Both the position numbers and the translations under genes were made by a program. A stretch of 64,000 bases of DNA from an uncultured Flammeovirgaceae bacterium (GTDB lineage Bacteria; Bacteroidota; Bacteroidia; Cytophagales; Cyclobacteriaceae): the NCBI GenBank assembly GCA_937883755.1, contig CAKZYA010000048.1, positions 1 through 64,000 on the forward strand. The letters run 5' to 3'. Every line of letters begins with the position of its first letter. Position 1 is the first letter of the stretch. Below, in pieces: positions 29,993-40,564 of the stretch. The notes beneath the pieces are model-generated. The model worked only from the letters and a program-made list of their open reading frames with translations, was not told the origin of the DNA and made no database searches.

Positions 29993-30348
29993 TGGATATT
30001 GAAGCCTACCGTCAGTACTGTCTGGCTAAACCTGGGGTTACTGAATCCTTTCCGTTTGATGAAGAAGTACTAGTATTTAAGGTGATGAACAAGATGTTTG
30101 CCCTGACGGATGTCACGCTATTTACTAGTATTAATCTAAAATGTGACCCCGAACGAGCAGTAGAGCTACGGGAGCAGTACCCAGCGGTACAACCGGGTTA
30201 TCATATGAATAAAAAGCACTGGAATACGGTGCTAATAGACGGAACTATAGGCGATAAGTTAATTACTGAGTGGATTGATCACTCATATGATTTGATCGTA
30301 GCCAGTCTACCCAAAAAACTGCGAGAAGAATTAGCTACTCTATCATGA
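29992..30348 (+). CDS. MmcQ/YjbR family DNA-binding protein
   Basis: GTG start overlapping previous stop (TAGTG); PGVTESFPFDEEVLVFKVMNKMFAL, KCDPERAVELRE, GYHMNKKHWNTV. Confidence 0.88.
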   Translation: MDIEAYRQYCLAKPGVTESFPFDEEVLVFKVMNKMFALTDVTLFTSINLKCDPERAVELREQYPAVQPGYHMNKKHWNTVLIDGTIGDKLITEWIDHSYDLIVASLPKKLREELATLS

Positions 30349-30944
30349 GTGAATCAGCATCACCAACTTGGTTGGCTTTAGGCGATTCCTACACCATTGG
30401 CGAAGCAGTTCCCTTGCATTTACGCTGGCCACATCAACTCACTCGACAGCTTAATTTCTCTAATCCACAGTACCTAGCCACCACTGGCTGGACAACTCGC
30501 GATCTGCTCAATGCTATTCCCGAGACCTTCTTTTCGCCACCCTACACTTGGGTCTCTTTACTTATTGGAGTAAATAACCAGTATCAAGGACTAGATATTT
30601 CTCTTTATCCCGAAGAGTTCATGAACCTGTTAAAATTCGCCATCTCCCAAACGACCGATGCCCGGCACGTGCTGATACTTTCCATTCCTGATTACAGTAT
30701 AACTCCTTTTGCCCAAGATAAAGATACAGCAAAGATTCAGCTAGAAATCGAGAAATATAACCAAACTAATCGCCAGATAGCCGAAGAATACGGAGTTCAT
30801 TATTGCAATATCACCTCTATCTCTCAGCAAGTTGCCGAAGATAGCAGCCTAATTGCCGAAGATGGTCTACACCCTTCAGGTAGAATGTATAAGTTGTGGG
30901 TAGAGAAAATTTTGCTAGAAACTCCGTTGGCTAATTTCAGCTAG
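30345..30944 (+). CDS. SGNH/GDSL hydrolase
   Basis: ALGDSYTIGEAV, LIGVNNQYQG, DGLHPSG; ATGA overlap with previous gene. Confidence 0.87.
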   Translation: MSESASPTWLALGDSYTIGEAVPLHLRWPHQLTRQLNFSNPQYLATTGWTTRDLLNAIPETFFSPPYTWVSLLIGVNNQYQGLDISLYPEEFMNLLKFAISQTTDARHVLILSIPDYSITPFAQDKDTAKIQLEIEKYNQTNRQIAEEYGVHYCNITSISQQVAEDSSLIAEDGLHPSGRMYKLWVEKILLETPLANFS

Positions 30945-31106
30945 CTCTTTTACCCTGATGTCTCATTCTATCGCACCAAAGGCGCAAAATCATAATTTAA
31001 AGAACACCAACCAGCGAAAAACCGTTAAGTGAATACTTAGCGATTCTCATTGGATTCGCTCTGGAATATTGATAGCTTTGTCTTTTATCTGCAAAATTTC
31101 TGTGCT

Positions 31107-32174
31107 ATGGTATCAACAATAGAAATCCCCGTAACTCGCGCTTCACAATCCAAAATCAATCAGGTTGATTTTCAGAATATTCAGTTTGGAAAAATCTACT
31201 CCGATCATATGTTTATTGCCGACTACGATGGCAAGCAGTGGGGCGATTTACGTATTGAACCGTTCGAGAACCTCACGATGAGTCCGGCTACCTCAGTGTT
31301 GCACTATGGTCAGTCTATTTTTGAAGGCCTGAAAGCCTACAAGAACGAAGCAGGTGAGGCTATGATTTTTCGCCCTGATCGAAATGCGGCGCGTTTCAAT
31401 AAGTCGGCAGTGAGAATGTGCATGCCCGAAATACCAGAAGATATTTTCTTGAATGGCCTACGTGAACTAATAAAACTTGATCAAGATTGGGTTCCTGATC
31501 GGGTCGGCACATCGCTCTATATTCGTCCGTTCATGATTGCTACCGACGAATATATTGGGGTACGTCCGTCGCAAACCTACCGCTTTATGATCTTCACTGG
31601 TCCAGTAGGTGCTTATTACAGCAAGCCAGTAAAAGTAAAAGTGGAAAAACAGTTTGTTCGGGCAGCTGACGGCGGAACTGGATTTGCCAAAACCGCCGGT
31701 AACTATGCCGGATCATTGTATCCTGCTCAATTGGCAGTTCAGGAAGGCTATGATCAACTGATGTGGACAGATGCCAAAGAAAACAAATACATTGAGGAAG
31801 CAGGTACTATGAACCTGATGCTGGTTATTGATAACACTTTGCTCACCCCACCTACTAGCGGGACTATTCTGGACGGCATCACCCGCGATAGTATTCTGAC
31901 GCTTGCTCGAGATTGGGGTATGAAGGTAGAAGTTCGTAAAGTATCGGTTACTGAAATTGTTCAAGCTATTGAGCAAAACCGCTTACAGGAAGCCTTCGGT
32001 GCCGGAACCGCCGCTACTGTAGCCCACATTCAGACTATCGCTAACGATGGTATCGATTATGAACTACCATCTATTGAGAACCGTGAATTTTCCAATAAGG
32101 TGCTCAAAGCATTGGATGATATAAAGTACGGGCGCGTAGAAGACACTCATAATTGGGTGATGAAGGTAGATTAA
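31107..32174 (+). CDS. ilvE: branched-chain amino acid aminotransferase
   Basis: Class IV aminotransferase: HYGQSIFEGLKAYKN, KTAGNYAGSLYPAQLAVQEGYDQLMW, FGAGTAATVAHI; start set at MVSTIEIPV (track begins 31050). Confidence 0.92.
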   Translation: MVSTIEIPVTRASQSKINQVDFQNIQFGKIYSDHMFIADYDGKQWGDLRIEPFENLTMSPATSVLHYGQSIFEGLKAYKNEAGEAMIFRPDRNAARFNKSAVRMCMPEIPEDIFLNGLRELIKLDQDWVPDRVGTSLYIRPFMIATDEYIGVRPSQTYRFMIFTGPVGAYYSKPVKVKVEKQFVRAADGGTGFAKTAGNYAGSLYPAQLAVQEGYDQLMWTDAKENKYIEEAGTMNLMLVIDNTLLTPPTSGTILDGITRDSILTLARDWGMKVEVRKVSVTEIVQAIEQNRLQEAFGAGTAATVAHIQTIANDGIDYELPSIENREFSNKVLKALDDIKYGRVEDTHNWVMKVD

Positions 32175-32228
32175 TAATGATTAATGAGAATACATTTTAG
32201 TCATTATTCATCAATTACTAATCATTAA
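32175..32228. repeat. intergenic imperfect palindromic repeat, copy A
   Basis: AATGATTAATGAGAATACATTTTAGTCATTATTCAT, similar to 50186..50220; arms AATGATTA/TAATCATT. Confidence 0.45.
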
Positions 32229-32235
32229 TATAAGC

Positions 32236-33313
32236 ATGACCACAGACCAGTTGAAAGACTTGAAAGCCAGAGTAGAGGCTTTAAGGGGGTATCTTTGACT
32301 ACGATCATAAGAAAGCCGAAATAGATGATGAGCAGAAACTAACACTACAACCCGATTTCTGGAACGATCCGCAGGAAGCCGAAAAGGTGATGAAAAGCAT
32401 CCAGACCAAAAAGGTTTGGACTGATAGTTACGAAAAGGCTAAAACCGCTTACGACGATTTAGAAACGCTATACGAATTCTACGAGATGGATGAGGTAAGC
32501 GAAGCAGATATTGAGCAGGAACGACAGAAAGCTGAGAAAGTAATTGAAGATCTGGAGTTCAGAAAAATGCTGAGTGGGGAAGAAGACCAACTTAGTGCAG
32601 TGCTCCAGATTAATCCCGGAGCGGGAGGTACTGAAAGTCAGGATTGGGCGGAGATGCTAATGCGGATGTACATTATGTGGGGTGAAAAAAACGGCTACGC
32701 GGTGAAGCAGGTAGACTTTCAACCTGGCGATACTGCGGGTATAAAATCCGTGACCCTCGAGTTTGGTGGCGACTTTGCATACGGCAACTTAAAATCTGAG
32801 AACGGGGTACACCGACTAGTACGGATTTCTCCATTCAATGCTAACGGAAAACGACAAACTTCTTTTGCCTCAGCCTATGTTTACCCAGTAGTAGATGATT
32901 CTATTGAAATTGAAGTAAACCCCGCCGATATTACCTGGGAAACGTACCGTTCGGGTGGGGCCGGAGGGCAGAATGTAAACAAGGTAGAAACCGCGGTTCG
33001 CTTACGCCACGCACCTTCGGGAATCATTGTAGAGTGCCAGCAGGAGCGTTCTCAGTTGCAGAACAAAGAAAAAGCTATGCAATTGCTTAAATCACGCTTG
33101 TACCAGCAAGAAATTGAACGTCGCAACCAGGAGCGAGATGAGATTGAAAGCAATAAAAGCAATATTGATTTTGGCTCTCAAATTCGTAACTACGTATTAC
33201 ATCCCTATAAGCTGGTAAAAGATGTCCGCACCGGAACCGAGACTTCTGATGTACAAGCAGTCCTGAATGGAGACTTAGATGCGTTCATCAAAGCCTATTT
33301 GATGGAGCAGTAG
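32236..33313 (+). CDS. prfB: peptide chain release factor 2, programmed +1 frameshift
   Basis: ATG at 32236 reads [20 protein letters not shown] then TGA (32296..32298) in AGGGGGTATCTTTGAC; +1 frame continues [13 protein letters not shown]... to 33313; [10 protein letters not shown] motif. Confidence 0.95.
32284..32299 (+). promoter_or_regulatory. RF2 autoregulatory +1 frameshift site
   Basis: SD-like AGGGGG, TAT spacer, slippery CTT, TGA C. Confidence 0.95.
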
Positions 33314-33363
33314 GGGAGATGTAGACGCTCTATGTTCTAGTAAGAAGAGATCAAGAGTTAAGA

Positions 33364-35790
33364 TCAAAACTCATAAGTCAGCGATACTAAGTAATTCCGT
33401 CCGATCTCATCAGCAAAGTAGCGAAGACGGTCAGTGTAATTTCGATATGAGGTATTCAATACATTGGTTACCTGTACCCCTAGCGTAAAACGATTGATCT
33501 GTCCTGACCAGCTTAGGTCAAGTAGGAAATATCCGTCGGGTGGAGGCAAAATATCAAATATAGCGTCGTTTTCAGTAAAGAGATCTTGCTCACCTTGTTC
33601 AGCCTCCAGTAAAGCTTGTACCGGAATGACTCTCGGAGCCTGAAACTGTTGAAAAGTGTAACTGGTGTTGATGTTCCAATGGGATTCGTCCAGGATGCCC
33701 CATTTACCTAATTTTTGAGATAGTTGATACTGAATATTTGCTGGTGGCAGGCCAACAAAATATTCGTTACGGGTCAGGTTTTTGGCCCAAATGTAGCTTC
33801 CCTGAAGTTTCGAAGATAATCGGTAAGCATGTTGCAACGTCGTACTAGCATCCAGTCCCATTAGTAGGGCATCATCTTGGTCGTAAATGAAAAAAGGAAA
33901 TGCTCCCCGAATGGTTTGGGTAATTCCTGCGGGCTTATTGTAAATGTAGTTTTGGATGTAGTTGACGTAAACCGTAATCTCAGTTTGTTGGCTTTCGCGA
34001 AGAGATTCATAAGTGCCAATCCACTTGATACCCACTTCGGAAGGAACGGCGCGGTCTTGTTCATTTAAAACATCATCGGTATTGATTGAGCCGTTTTCCT
34101 GATAGTTGTATCTCCACAGCCCATACTCAATAGAAGCCTGATGGCGACCAAAGCTGTACAATTCTGATATATTGGGTGGGCGCCAAGCAGTGCCAATATT
34201 AGATCGAAAAGTTTGATAATCAGAGAGTTGCTTAACTATCCCGAAGGTGGCAGTTACGTTCTGAAAGCTTAGATTATTACGATACACATCATTACGCGAG
34301 TTTCGCCCCCGAATAGACATGGTTTGATAATCGTAACGAATGCCTCCCTCGAGCCAGTCATCCCCGATAGGGCGACGTTCAATTAAGTAAATGCCAATTC
34401 GGTTAGCGTTGTAGTTAGGAATAAATGGAATAGTATTAGTGCCGGGTAAGTTATTATTATCTTGTACTAAGCCCTGCAAACCTACTCGGCCTTCCCACTG
34501 CCTCACCGAAGGGTGCTCCCAGGCAGCATCCAGCGAGTGGGAAACAAGTTCTAAATCAATGGCGGGACGAAGATTGTTAGTGCCCCGCCGCACATCAAAC
34601 TCCTGCCGATTATTTTGCTGAACCGCGTACTGCACTTCTACCGACTGCTTATCGCCAAACCACTGTCCCCGCACTTTTGCAACATTATGCTGTACTCGCT
34701 GGCGGGGATTGCCAATGCCATATGAAAACGGACGGGTCAATGGTGGGGGAGATTGCTCAATCGCGTTGACTAAATCTTCCAAACTGCCAGTAACTGCACT
34801 TCGTAAAATACCCAGCTCCTGATTAAAGTGGCTGAAGTGGGTAACTATATCAAAATTACCGTAGTGGAATCGAGCCGTGAGTGCCCCACTTTGCTCTCGC
34901 TTCCCAGTATTAGTTAGCTGGTAGTCTGGGCTATTTAAATCACCTTGTTGAACTAGTGAAGCTTGTCCCATCAGGGCAATTCGGTGAAACCCTTTTTGCA
35001 GTTGCACTGTACCTTCGCCTGACCGCCCGTTAGATTGTCCCACTGCCTGAATCTCACCCTGAATGGGAGTGAGGAAGTCTAGTTTAGGAGGTTCAATAAG
35101 CAATACTCCACCTAACGCTTCAGGACCATAGCGAACGGTAGCAGCTCCTTTTACTACTTTAACATTTTGTGCCAAGGAAGGATCAATCTCTGGCGCATGT
35201 TCAGTGCCCCAGTTCTGAAATTCGTGGCGTACCCCATTATTTACAATTAGCACTCGGTTGCTGTGCAGACCGTGAATAATAGGTTTTACAATGTTTTGTC
35301 CTGTCTTTAACCCGGATACACCGCTAATTCTACTAGCCAAATCCCCTAATGATTGTGATTGGTACGTATTTAATTCCTGCGCCGACAGTCCACTTATCGA
35401 GCCCGAAAAAAGCTCACCAGTAAGGGCCTCATCTTCTATCACCACACTTTTCAGTGTTAGGCTGTCGGGAGCCAGTAGAATCCTGGGATTTTTATGAAAT
35501 GGGTCATGATGATGGATAGCCGTTTTGTACCCAACGAAGGAGACAATCAGATCAAACTCCCGAGGGCAGATTTGAGTAATCCGAAAATAGCCTTGCTCAT
35601 CGGTTACTGTACCCTGAGATGTTCCATCAATCTGCACAGAGGCAAATGCTAATGGCTGCTCATTACTAAGGTCAAGCACTTGTCCGGCTACCTGATACTG
35701 ACAAGAATCGGGTGGAGTAGCTTCAGACTGGTGGATAGCCAACAAGTTGAGTGCAACAAAAATCCAGTAACCGTATTTTCTCATTGGCAC
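33364..35790 (-). CDS. TonB-dependent receptor (probable zinc/metal uptake)
   Basis: Carboxypeptidase-regulatory-like N-terminus, plug domain (IIHGLHSNRVLIVNNGVRHEFQNWG, VKGAATVRYGPEALGGVLLIEPP), terminal YLVSLTYEF; overlaps a Fur family gene. Confidence 0.88.
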   Translation of the reverse strand: MPMRKYGYWIFVALNLLAIHQSEATPPDSCQYQVAGQVLDLSNEQPLAFASVQIDGTSQGTVTDEQGYFRITQICPREFDLIVSFVGYKTAIHHHDPFHKNPRILLAPDSLTLKSVVIEDEALTGELFSGSISGLSAQELNTYQSQSLGDLASRISGVSGLKTGQNIVKPIIHGLHSNRVLIVNNGVRHEFQNWGTEHAPEIDPSLAQNVKVVKGAATVRYGPEALGGVLLIEPPKLDFLTPIQGEIQAVGQSNGRSGEGTVQLQKGFHRIALMGQASLVQQGDLNSPDYQLTNTGKREQSGALTARFHYGNFDIVTHFSHFNQELGILRSAVTGSLEDLVNAIEQSPPPLTRPFSYGIGNPRQRVQHNVAKVRGQWFGDKQSVEVQYAVQQNNRQEFDVRRGTNNLRPAIDLELVSHSLDAAWEHPSVRQWEGRVGLQGLVQDNNNLPGTNTIPFIPNYNANRIGIYLIERRPIGDDWLEGGIRYDYQTMSIRGRNSRNDVYRNNLSFQNVTATFGIVKQLSDYQTFRSNIGTAWRPPNISELYSFGRHQASIEYGLWRYNYQENGSINTDDVLNEQDRAVPSEVGIKWIGTYESLRESQQTEITVYVNYIQNYIYNKPAGITQTIRGAFPFFIYDQDDALLMGLDASTTLQHAYRLSSKLQGSYIWAKNLTRNEYFVGLPPANIQYQLSQKLGKWGILDESHWNINTSYTFQQFQAPRVIPVQALLEAEQGEQDLFTENDAIFDILPPPDGYFLLDLSWSGQINRFTLGVQVTNVLNTSYRNYTDRLRYFADEIGRNYLVSLTYEF

Positions 35791-36221
35791 TCAGGACATT
35801 GTCCTTTTACTAGTAGGGCGACTTCACTAGTCTGATAATTTTCGGGTAACGTAACTTCAGGTACTAAGTTGTCAGGTAGGCACTTGGTGCGCCCGCAAGC
35901 GGTGCAGGTAAAATGGATATGTTCAGCATGGTGAGTTCTCGTTGCAGTTTCCTTATCCGTCAGTAATTGGCGAATCTCGTCGGAAAGCCCAAAGTACGCC
36001 AGCCCACCATCGTGCGGAATCAGGTGTAAAATACCTTTCTCAATAAAAGTATGAAGGGTGCGATAGAGGGTTACCCGATCGTACTGAGGAAGCTGATTTT
36101 CCAGGTCTTTGGCTGATAGCGCGTAGCTTGAGGCAAGAAAAAGCTGAATCACATCGCAGCGTCCTGAAGTTACCCGAAGTTGATGGTGGTGCAGTATCTC
36201 TTTTACAGAAGGAGTATCCAT
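35781..36221 (-). CDS. Fur family metalloregulator (Zur-like)
   Basis: RVTSGRCDVIQLFL, DRVTLYRTLHTFIEKGIL, HIHFTCTACGRTKCL, CPEC (structural Zn cysteines). Confidence 0.9.
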   Translation of the reverse strand: MDTPSVKEILHHHQLRVTSGRCDVIQLFLASSYALSAKDLENQLPQYDRVTLYRTLHTFIEKGILHLIPHDGGLAYFGLSDEIRQLLTDKETATRTHHAEHIHFTCTACGRTKCLPDNLVPEVTLPENYQTSEVALLVKGQCPECQ

Positions 36222-36239
36222 GTTGTAAAAGTACTAATT

Positions 36240-36256
36240 ATGCAAATAAGTTGCAT
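36240..36256. promoter_or_regulatory. putative Fur/Zur operator
   Basis: Perfect inverted repeat ATGCAA-ATAAG-TTGCAT, 18 bp upstream of the regulator start codon. Confidence 0.55.
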
Positions 36257-36355
36257 TAATACCAGCAGCTAGTACACAATTAAGCTGATTTTTGTTTTCT
36301 GGCGAGGCATTTTTAGAAAAATTCTGAATAAGCTAGTGAGGAGAACAAGCTAAAA

Positions 36356-36616
36356 TTGGGATCAGTTGCTACATCAGGTTTGAAGATAGAACCACCAATG
36401 ATCCGATTGAGAAAAATCCTTTCTGCTCTACCTGCCCTAGTGGTGTTTTTGCTGATAAGTGCGGCTTTGCTGGAAATTGCCTGCATTTATGGGATGGTTC
36501 GAGCTGGAATGGGAGGAGCTACCGGAGATGTCAGTATTTATCTCCTAATCATCATAGTACTAGGAGCACTAATTGCCCTGGGGCTTACGGTGGGTAATCA
36601 TCTGGTCAAACCTTGA
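36356..36616 (+). CDS. small two-TM membrane protein
   Basis: 86 aa; two hydrophobic helices; likely start at internal MIRLRK; 4-bp overlap with next ORF. Confidence 0.55.
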   Translation: MGSVATSGLKIEPPMIRLRKILSALPALVVFLLISAALLEIACIYGMVRAGMGGATGDVSIYLLIIIVLGALIALGLTVGNHLVKP

Positions 36617-37077
36617 ATCTTGACAAGCAAAACCAATACGTTATGAAAGTGAAAAAGCAAACTCGCAAAGAATTTTTGAATGATGTAAGCAAGCTAGGAG
36701 CAGCTACATTAGTAGGGGCTACTTGGCTTAGTGCCTGCTCCAGCCCCTCTGGGCAGTCCGAATCAAGTAGTGCTGAAGCAGTATCAGCGCCACCTACTGA
36801 ACCAGAGCCTGCTGCGGAAGAGGAGCCAGCTCCTACTCAGTTGGCGGCTGATGCCTGTGAAGATTTATCCGGTCTTACCGAACAGGAGCTAGCCATGCGT
36901 GAGCAATTAAAGTACGTAGCTCAAAGTGAAAAGGAAGGGCAAGTATGTACTAATTGTCGTTTTTGGCAAGCACCCGAGACTGAAGGAAGCTGCGGTGGTT
37001 GCCAACTCATCAAAGGGTCAATTCACCCGAACGGATGGTGCGCGTCGTGGGTAGCCATGCCGGCTGATGCTTCATAG
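36613..37077 (+). CDS. high-potential iron-sulfur protein (HiPIP) with export signal
   Basis: CTNCRFWQ...CGGCQLIKGSIHPNGWCASWV; lipobox-like LSAC. MKVKKQTRKEF start is internal to the ORF. Confidence 0.82.
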   Translation: MNLDKQNQYVMKVKKQTRKEFLNDVSKLGAATLVGATWLSACSSPSGQSESSSAEAVSAPPTEPEPAAEEEPAPTQLAADACEDLSGLTEQELAMREQLKYVAQSEKEGQVCTNCRFWQAPETEGSCGGCQLIKGSIHPNGWCASWVAMPADAS

Positions 37078-37091
37078 GCAATCCGAGCCGT

Positions 37092-37475
37092 TCACTGAAT
37101 CCTGATCGGTTTTTTATCATCGCCAATAGCCACCAGGGTAAACTGGCCACTAATAGCCTTTTCCCGTTCTTCGGAATACATCTGCTCAATGTAGATATCT
37201 ACCCGCACTTTCAGGCTGGTATTACCCACATGAATGACAGTGCCAACCAGTTCGATGATGGTACCAGCCGGAATTGATTGGGTAAAGTTGATTTCATCAC
37301 TACTGACAGTAACTATACGTTGCCGACTATAGCGAGTAGCCGTTATGAAGGCTACTTCATCCATGAGTTGCATGGCTGTTCCACCAAACAGCGTATCGTA
37401 GTGATTAGTCGTGTTCGGAAATACTGCTTTAAAGATACGGGTTTCAGATTGTCGGATGCGTTCCTCCTGGCTCAT
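37092..37475 (-). CDS. acyl-CoA thioesterase (hotdog fold)
   Basis: FPNTTNHYDTLFGGTAMQLMDEVAFITATR; start set at MSQEERIRQ (track extends to 37553), giving a 4-bp overlap with 37472..37951. Confidence 0.87.
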   Translation of the reverse strand: MSQEERIRQSETRIFKAVFPNTTNHYDTLFGGTAMQLMDEVAFITATRYSRQRIVTVSSDEINFTQSIPAGTIIELVGTVIHVGNTSLKVRVDIYIEQMYSEEREKAISGQFTLVAIGDDKKPIRIQ

Positions 37476-37951
37476 GTTACTTCTTTTTCTAGCGCTAAGA
37501 AGTGTTGTAAAGCGCCGCTCGAGTCTTTCATTGGAAAAACATTCAGTTGGCATAAGTACGACTCGCCGTTACGACGGTAGTTGACAATAACCTCCTGAAA
37601 AGGCTCGGTGGCTTTTAGTTTGGCGCGAATGCGAGCTCGAGTGTCGTTTGAGGTAGATTCGCCCTGAAACATAGCTGGCCTTTGGTGGATGACTGCCGAA
37701 GCTGGATAACCTGTCATGCTAGTAAACCCCTCATTTACCCACTGAATGACCTGATATTGATCGGTTAGTACTAGAGCTTCGTAAGGTTGTTCTAGTACTG
37801 AGGCCAGGTTTACTTTCCAACGATAGGTGCGCTGGAATTGGCCTAGAGTATTCCAGTCAGTAGACGAAAATGATTGGGAGGGCCAGGCCCGATACCAAAA
37901 ACATGCATCAGCACAGTGAATAGGAAATTGAACAAAAGGAGATTTTTTCAT
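37472..37951 (-). CDS. PAS domain protein
   Basis: QVIQWVNEGFTSMTGYPASAVIHQRPAMFQG...YRRNGESYLCQLNVFPMKDSSG. Confidence 0.8.
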   Translation of the reverse strand: MKKSPFVQFPIHCADACFWYRAWPSQSFSSTDWNTLGQFQRTYRWKVNLASVLEQPYEALVLTDQYQVIQWVNEGFTSMTGYPASAVIHQRPAMFQGESTSNDTRARIRAKLKATEPFQEVIVNYRRNGESYLCQLNVFPMKDSSGALQHFLALEKEVT

Positions 37952-38010
37952 AATCGTATTCTTGAAATGATAGGAATAAGCCCGGTCAATTTAATGACCG
38001 GGCATAATTA

Positions 38011-40371
38011 TTAAGCGAGCTCACCTACTGACTGACGTAGTTGTCGGGCTGCCGCAACCATCGCTTCCAGCGCAGGCTTAGTTTCTTCCCAACCTCTGGT
38101 CTTCAAGCCACAATCGGGATTTACCCATAACTGACTGGCCGGTAATACCGCTTGGGCTTTTTCTAATAGCTGTACCATTTCTACTTCGGAAGGTACGCGC
38201 GGCGAATGGATGTCGTACACCCCCGGCCCAATATCATTGGGGTACTGAAAGTCAGCGAAGGCATCGAGTAAATCCATCTGTGAGCGCGAGCATTCAATGG
38301 TAATTACATCGGCATCTAGGGCGGCAATACTTTCAATAATATCGTTGAATTCTGAGTAGCACATATGCGTGTGCACCTGAGTTTCATCACGTATACCGCT
38401 AGTCGCCAGCCGAAACGCTCGTACTGCCCAGGTTAGGTAATTCGCCCAGTCAGATTTTCGTGGGGGCAAACCTTCTCGTAGGGCTGGTTCATCTACCTGA
38501 ATCACGCGGATGTTCGCGTTTTCCAAATCAATCACCTCGTCGCGAATAGCCAGAGCAATCTGAGCACAGGTATCGGCTCGGGGTTGGTCATCCCGCACAA
38601 AAGACCACTGTAAGATCGTCACGGGTCCAGTCAGCATTCCTTTCACCGGACGATCAGTCAGCGATTGAGCATAGGCGGTCCAGTCTACCGTCATAGAGGT
38701 AGGGCGCGACACATCGCCATAGATAATAGGCGGCTTTACGCAGCGGGAGCCGTAGCTCTGCACCCAACCCTGCTTGGTAAAAGCAAAGCCTTCCAGTTGC
38801 TCGCCGAAATACTCTACCATATCATTACGCTCAAACTCCCCGTGTACTAACACATCCAAACCAACTTCTTCCTGCCAGCGAATAGCTTGCTCCGTTTCCT
38901 GACGAAGGAAACTGTGATATTTTTCCCGCGTGAGTTCTCCCTTTTTAAATTTGGCTCGTTGCTGTCGAACTTCCTCCGTTTGGGGGAATGAGCCAATGGT
39001 AGTAGTTGGAAACTGAGGTAAATCAAGGCTTTGCTGTTGCACTTTTCGGGTGGCAAATGATGAAGAACGTCGCGTGTCTGATTCGGTGACGGCTTGTACC
39101 CGACTTTGCACTTCAGGGCGGTTAATCAGCACCGATTCCCGACGAGCTTGTATGGCCTGCTGGTTTTCGGAGTACTTCGGCTGCTGAGTGGGATCATCTG
39201 CCTGAGCCAACTGACTAAGATCGGCTATTTCTCGGAGCTTCTGCTTGGCAAAAGCCAGCCAAGGACGGATAGGAGTAATCCGTGATGTTTCGTCTTCTTG
39301 TTCCAGATCGCCAGGTATGTGCAGCAGTGAGCAAGAGGGGGCAATCATGACCCGCTCACTTCCAATACGGTCAGTAGTCTTATGAATGAAGTGCAAGGAT
39401 TGTTGGTAATCATTCTTCCAAATATTTCTACCGTCTACAACTCCTAGCGATAAAGAGGTTTCCTCTGATAGTTTACCCGACTCGAGTATATCATCCAATT
39501 GCGAGGGGCAACGTACTAAATCAAGGTGTAGCATATGCACGGGTAGCGACAGGGCAGTCGTTAGGTTATCACCGTAGCAGTCAAAGTAATTAGCCAGAAT
39601 AATCTTCAACTGCGGAAATCGCTCCCGAAAGCCCCAATAAGCGGTTTGCAAGGCTGCTTGTTCTTGGTCGGATAAATCCGTAGCTAAGCAAGGTTCATCC
39701 AATTGGACGTAGGTTGCGCCCGCTTCCACTAACAATTTTAGAATCTCATGATATACTGGCAATAAACGGTCGAGGAGTTCTATCCGGTGAAAACTATCTT
39801 CTTTTTCCTTACCTAACCATAAGTACGTGACCGGGCCGATGATCACTGGCTTAGTAATCATTCCCAGCTTCTTCGCTTCTTCAAATTCGTCCAGAATTTT
39901 GGTAGAAGTTAAATGAAACGTCTGATCTTGCTGAAATTCCGGAACAATGTAATGATAGTTCGTATCAAACCACTTGGTCATCTCTATCGCAGTAATGTCG
40001 AGACCATCTTGCTGGTAGCCCCGCGCCATCGCGAAGTATAAATCCAGGTCAGAAACTTTAGGATTGACCTGAAGTGGGGCGTATCGGTCGGGGATAGCCC
40101 CTACCGTTAGGCTCATGTCCAGCACTTGGTCGTAGAATGAGAAGTCGTTGCTAGGAATCAGGTCAATACCTGCGTCTTGTTGAAGTTGCCAATGCTGCTG
40201 ACGAAGATCGCGAGCGGTGCTCTGGAGTTCGTCATTAGTAATTTTGCCTACCCAGCTAGGTGTTGCCCAGTATCGTTCGCAGGCGCGTTTGAGTTGACGG
40301 TGACTGCCCATACGGGGGTAGCCCAAATTGTGCGTTTTCATGCTAAAGCTTTTAAGAAATAAAACATTCAT
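38011..40371 (-). CDS. metE: cobalamin-independent methionine synthase
   Basis: Full-length MetE with HNLGYPRMG, LDEPCLATDL, TTIGSFPQTEEVR, HGEFERNDMVEYFGE, HMCYSEFNDII, NPDCGLKTRGW. Confidence 0.96.
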   Translation of the reverse strand: MNVLFLKSFSMKTHNLGYPRMGSHRQLKRACERYWATPSWVGKITNDELQSTARDLRQQHWQLQQDAGIDLIPSNDFSFYDQVLDMSLTVGAIPDRYAPLQVNPKVSDLDLYFAMARGYQQDGLDITAIEMTKWFDTNYHYIVPEFQQDQTFHLTSTKILDEFEEAKKLGMITKPVIIGPVTYLWLGKEKEDSFHRIELLDRLLPVYHEILKLLVEAGATYVQLDEPCLATDLSDQEQAALQTAYWGFRERFPQLKIILANYFDCYGDNLTTALSLPVHMLHLDLVRCPSQLDDILESGKLSEETSLSLGVVDGRNIWKNDYQQSLHFIHKTTDRIGSERVMIAPSCSLLHIPGDLEQEDETSRITPIRPWLAFAKQKLREIADLSQLAQADDPTQQPKYSENQQAIQARRESVLINRPEVQSRVQAVTESDTRRSSSFATRKVQQQSLDLPQFPTTTIGSFPQTEEVRQQRAKFKKGELTREKYHSFLRQETEQAIRWQEEVGLDVLVHGEFERNDMVEYFGEQLEGFAFTKQGWVQSYGSRCVKPPIIYGDVSRPTSMTVDWTAYAQSLTDRPVKGMLTGPVTILQWSFVRDDQPRADTCAQIALAIRDEVIDLENANIRVIQVDEPALREGLPPRKSDWANYLTWAVRAFRLATSGIRDETQVHTHMCYSEFNDIIESIAALDADVITIECSRSQMDLLDAFADFQYPNDIGPGVYDIHSPRVPSEVEMVQLLEKAQAVLPASQLWVNPDCGLKTRGWEETKPALEAMVAAARQLRQSVGELA

Positions 40372-40564
40372 TAAAAGCTCCTTAGCTCAACTTCACCGGG
40401 CTTCAAAAGTGGTCAGTAGACAGCCAGACCAATGAAGAAAATTAGGCATATCTCGCCTATGCAGCATTCCGCTGGAGGGTGTGGTTGGCTGATCTTGACG
40501 AAGCTTCGTGGACGCGAAAGCCCGGTCAAATTCCTTTCCGGCACCAAGCCGGGGTTAGGAACGA

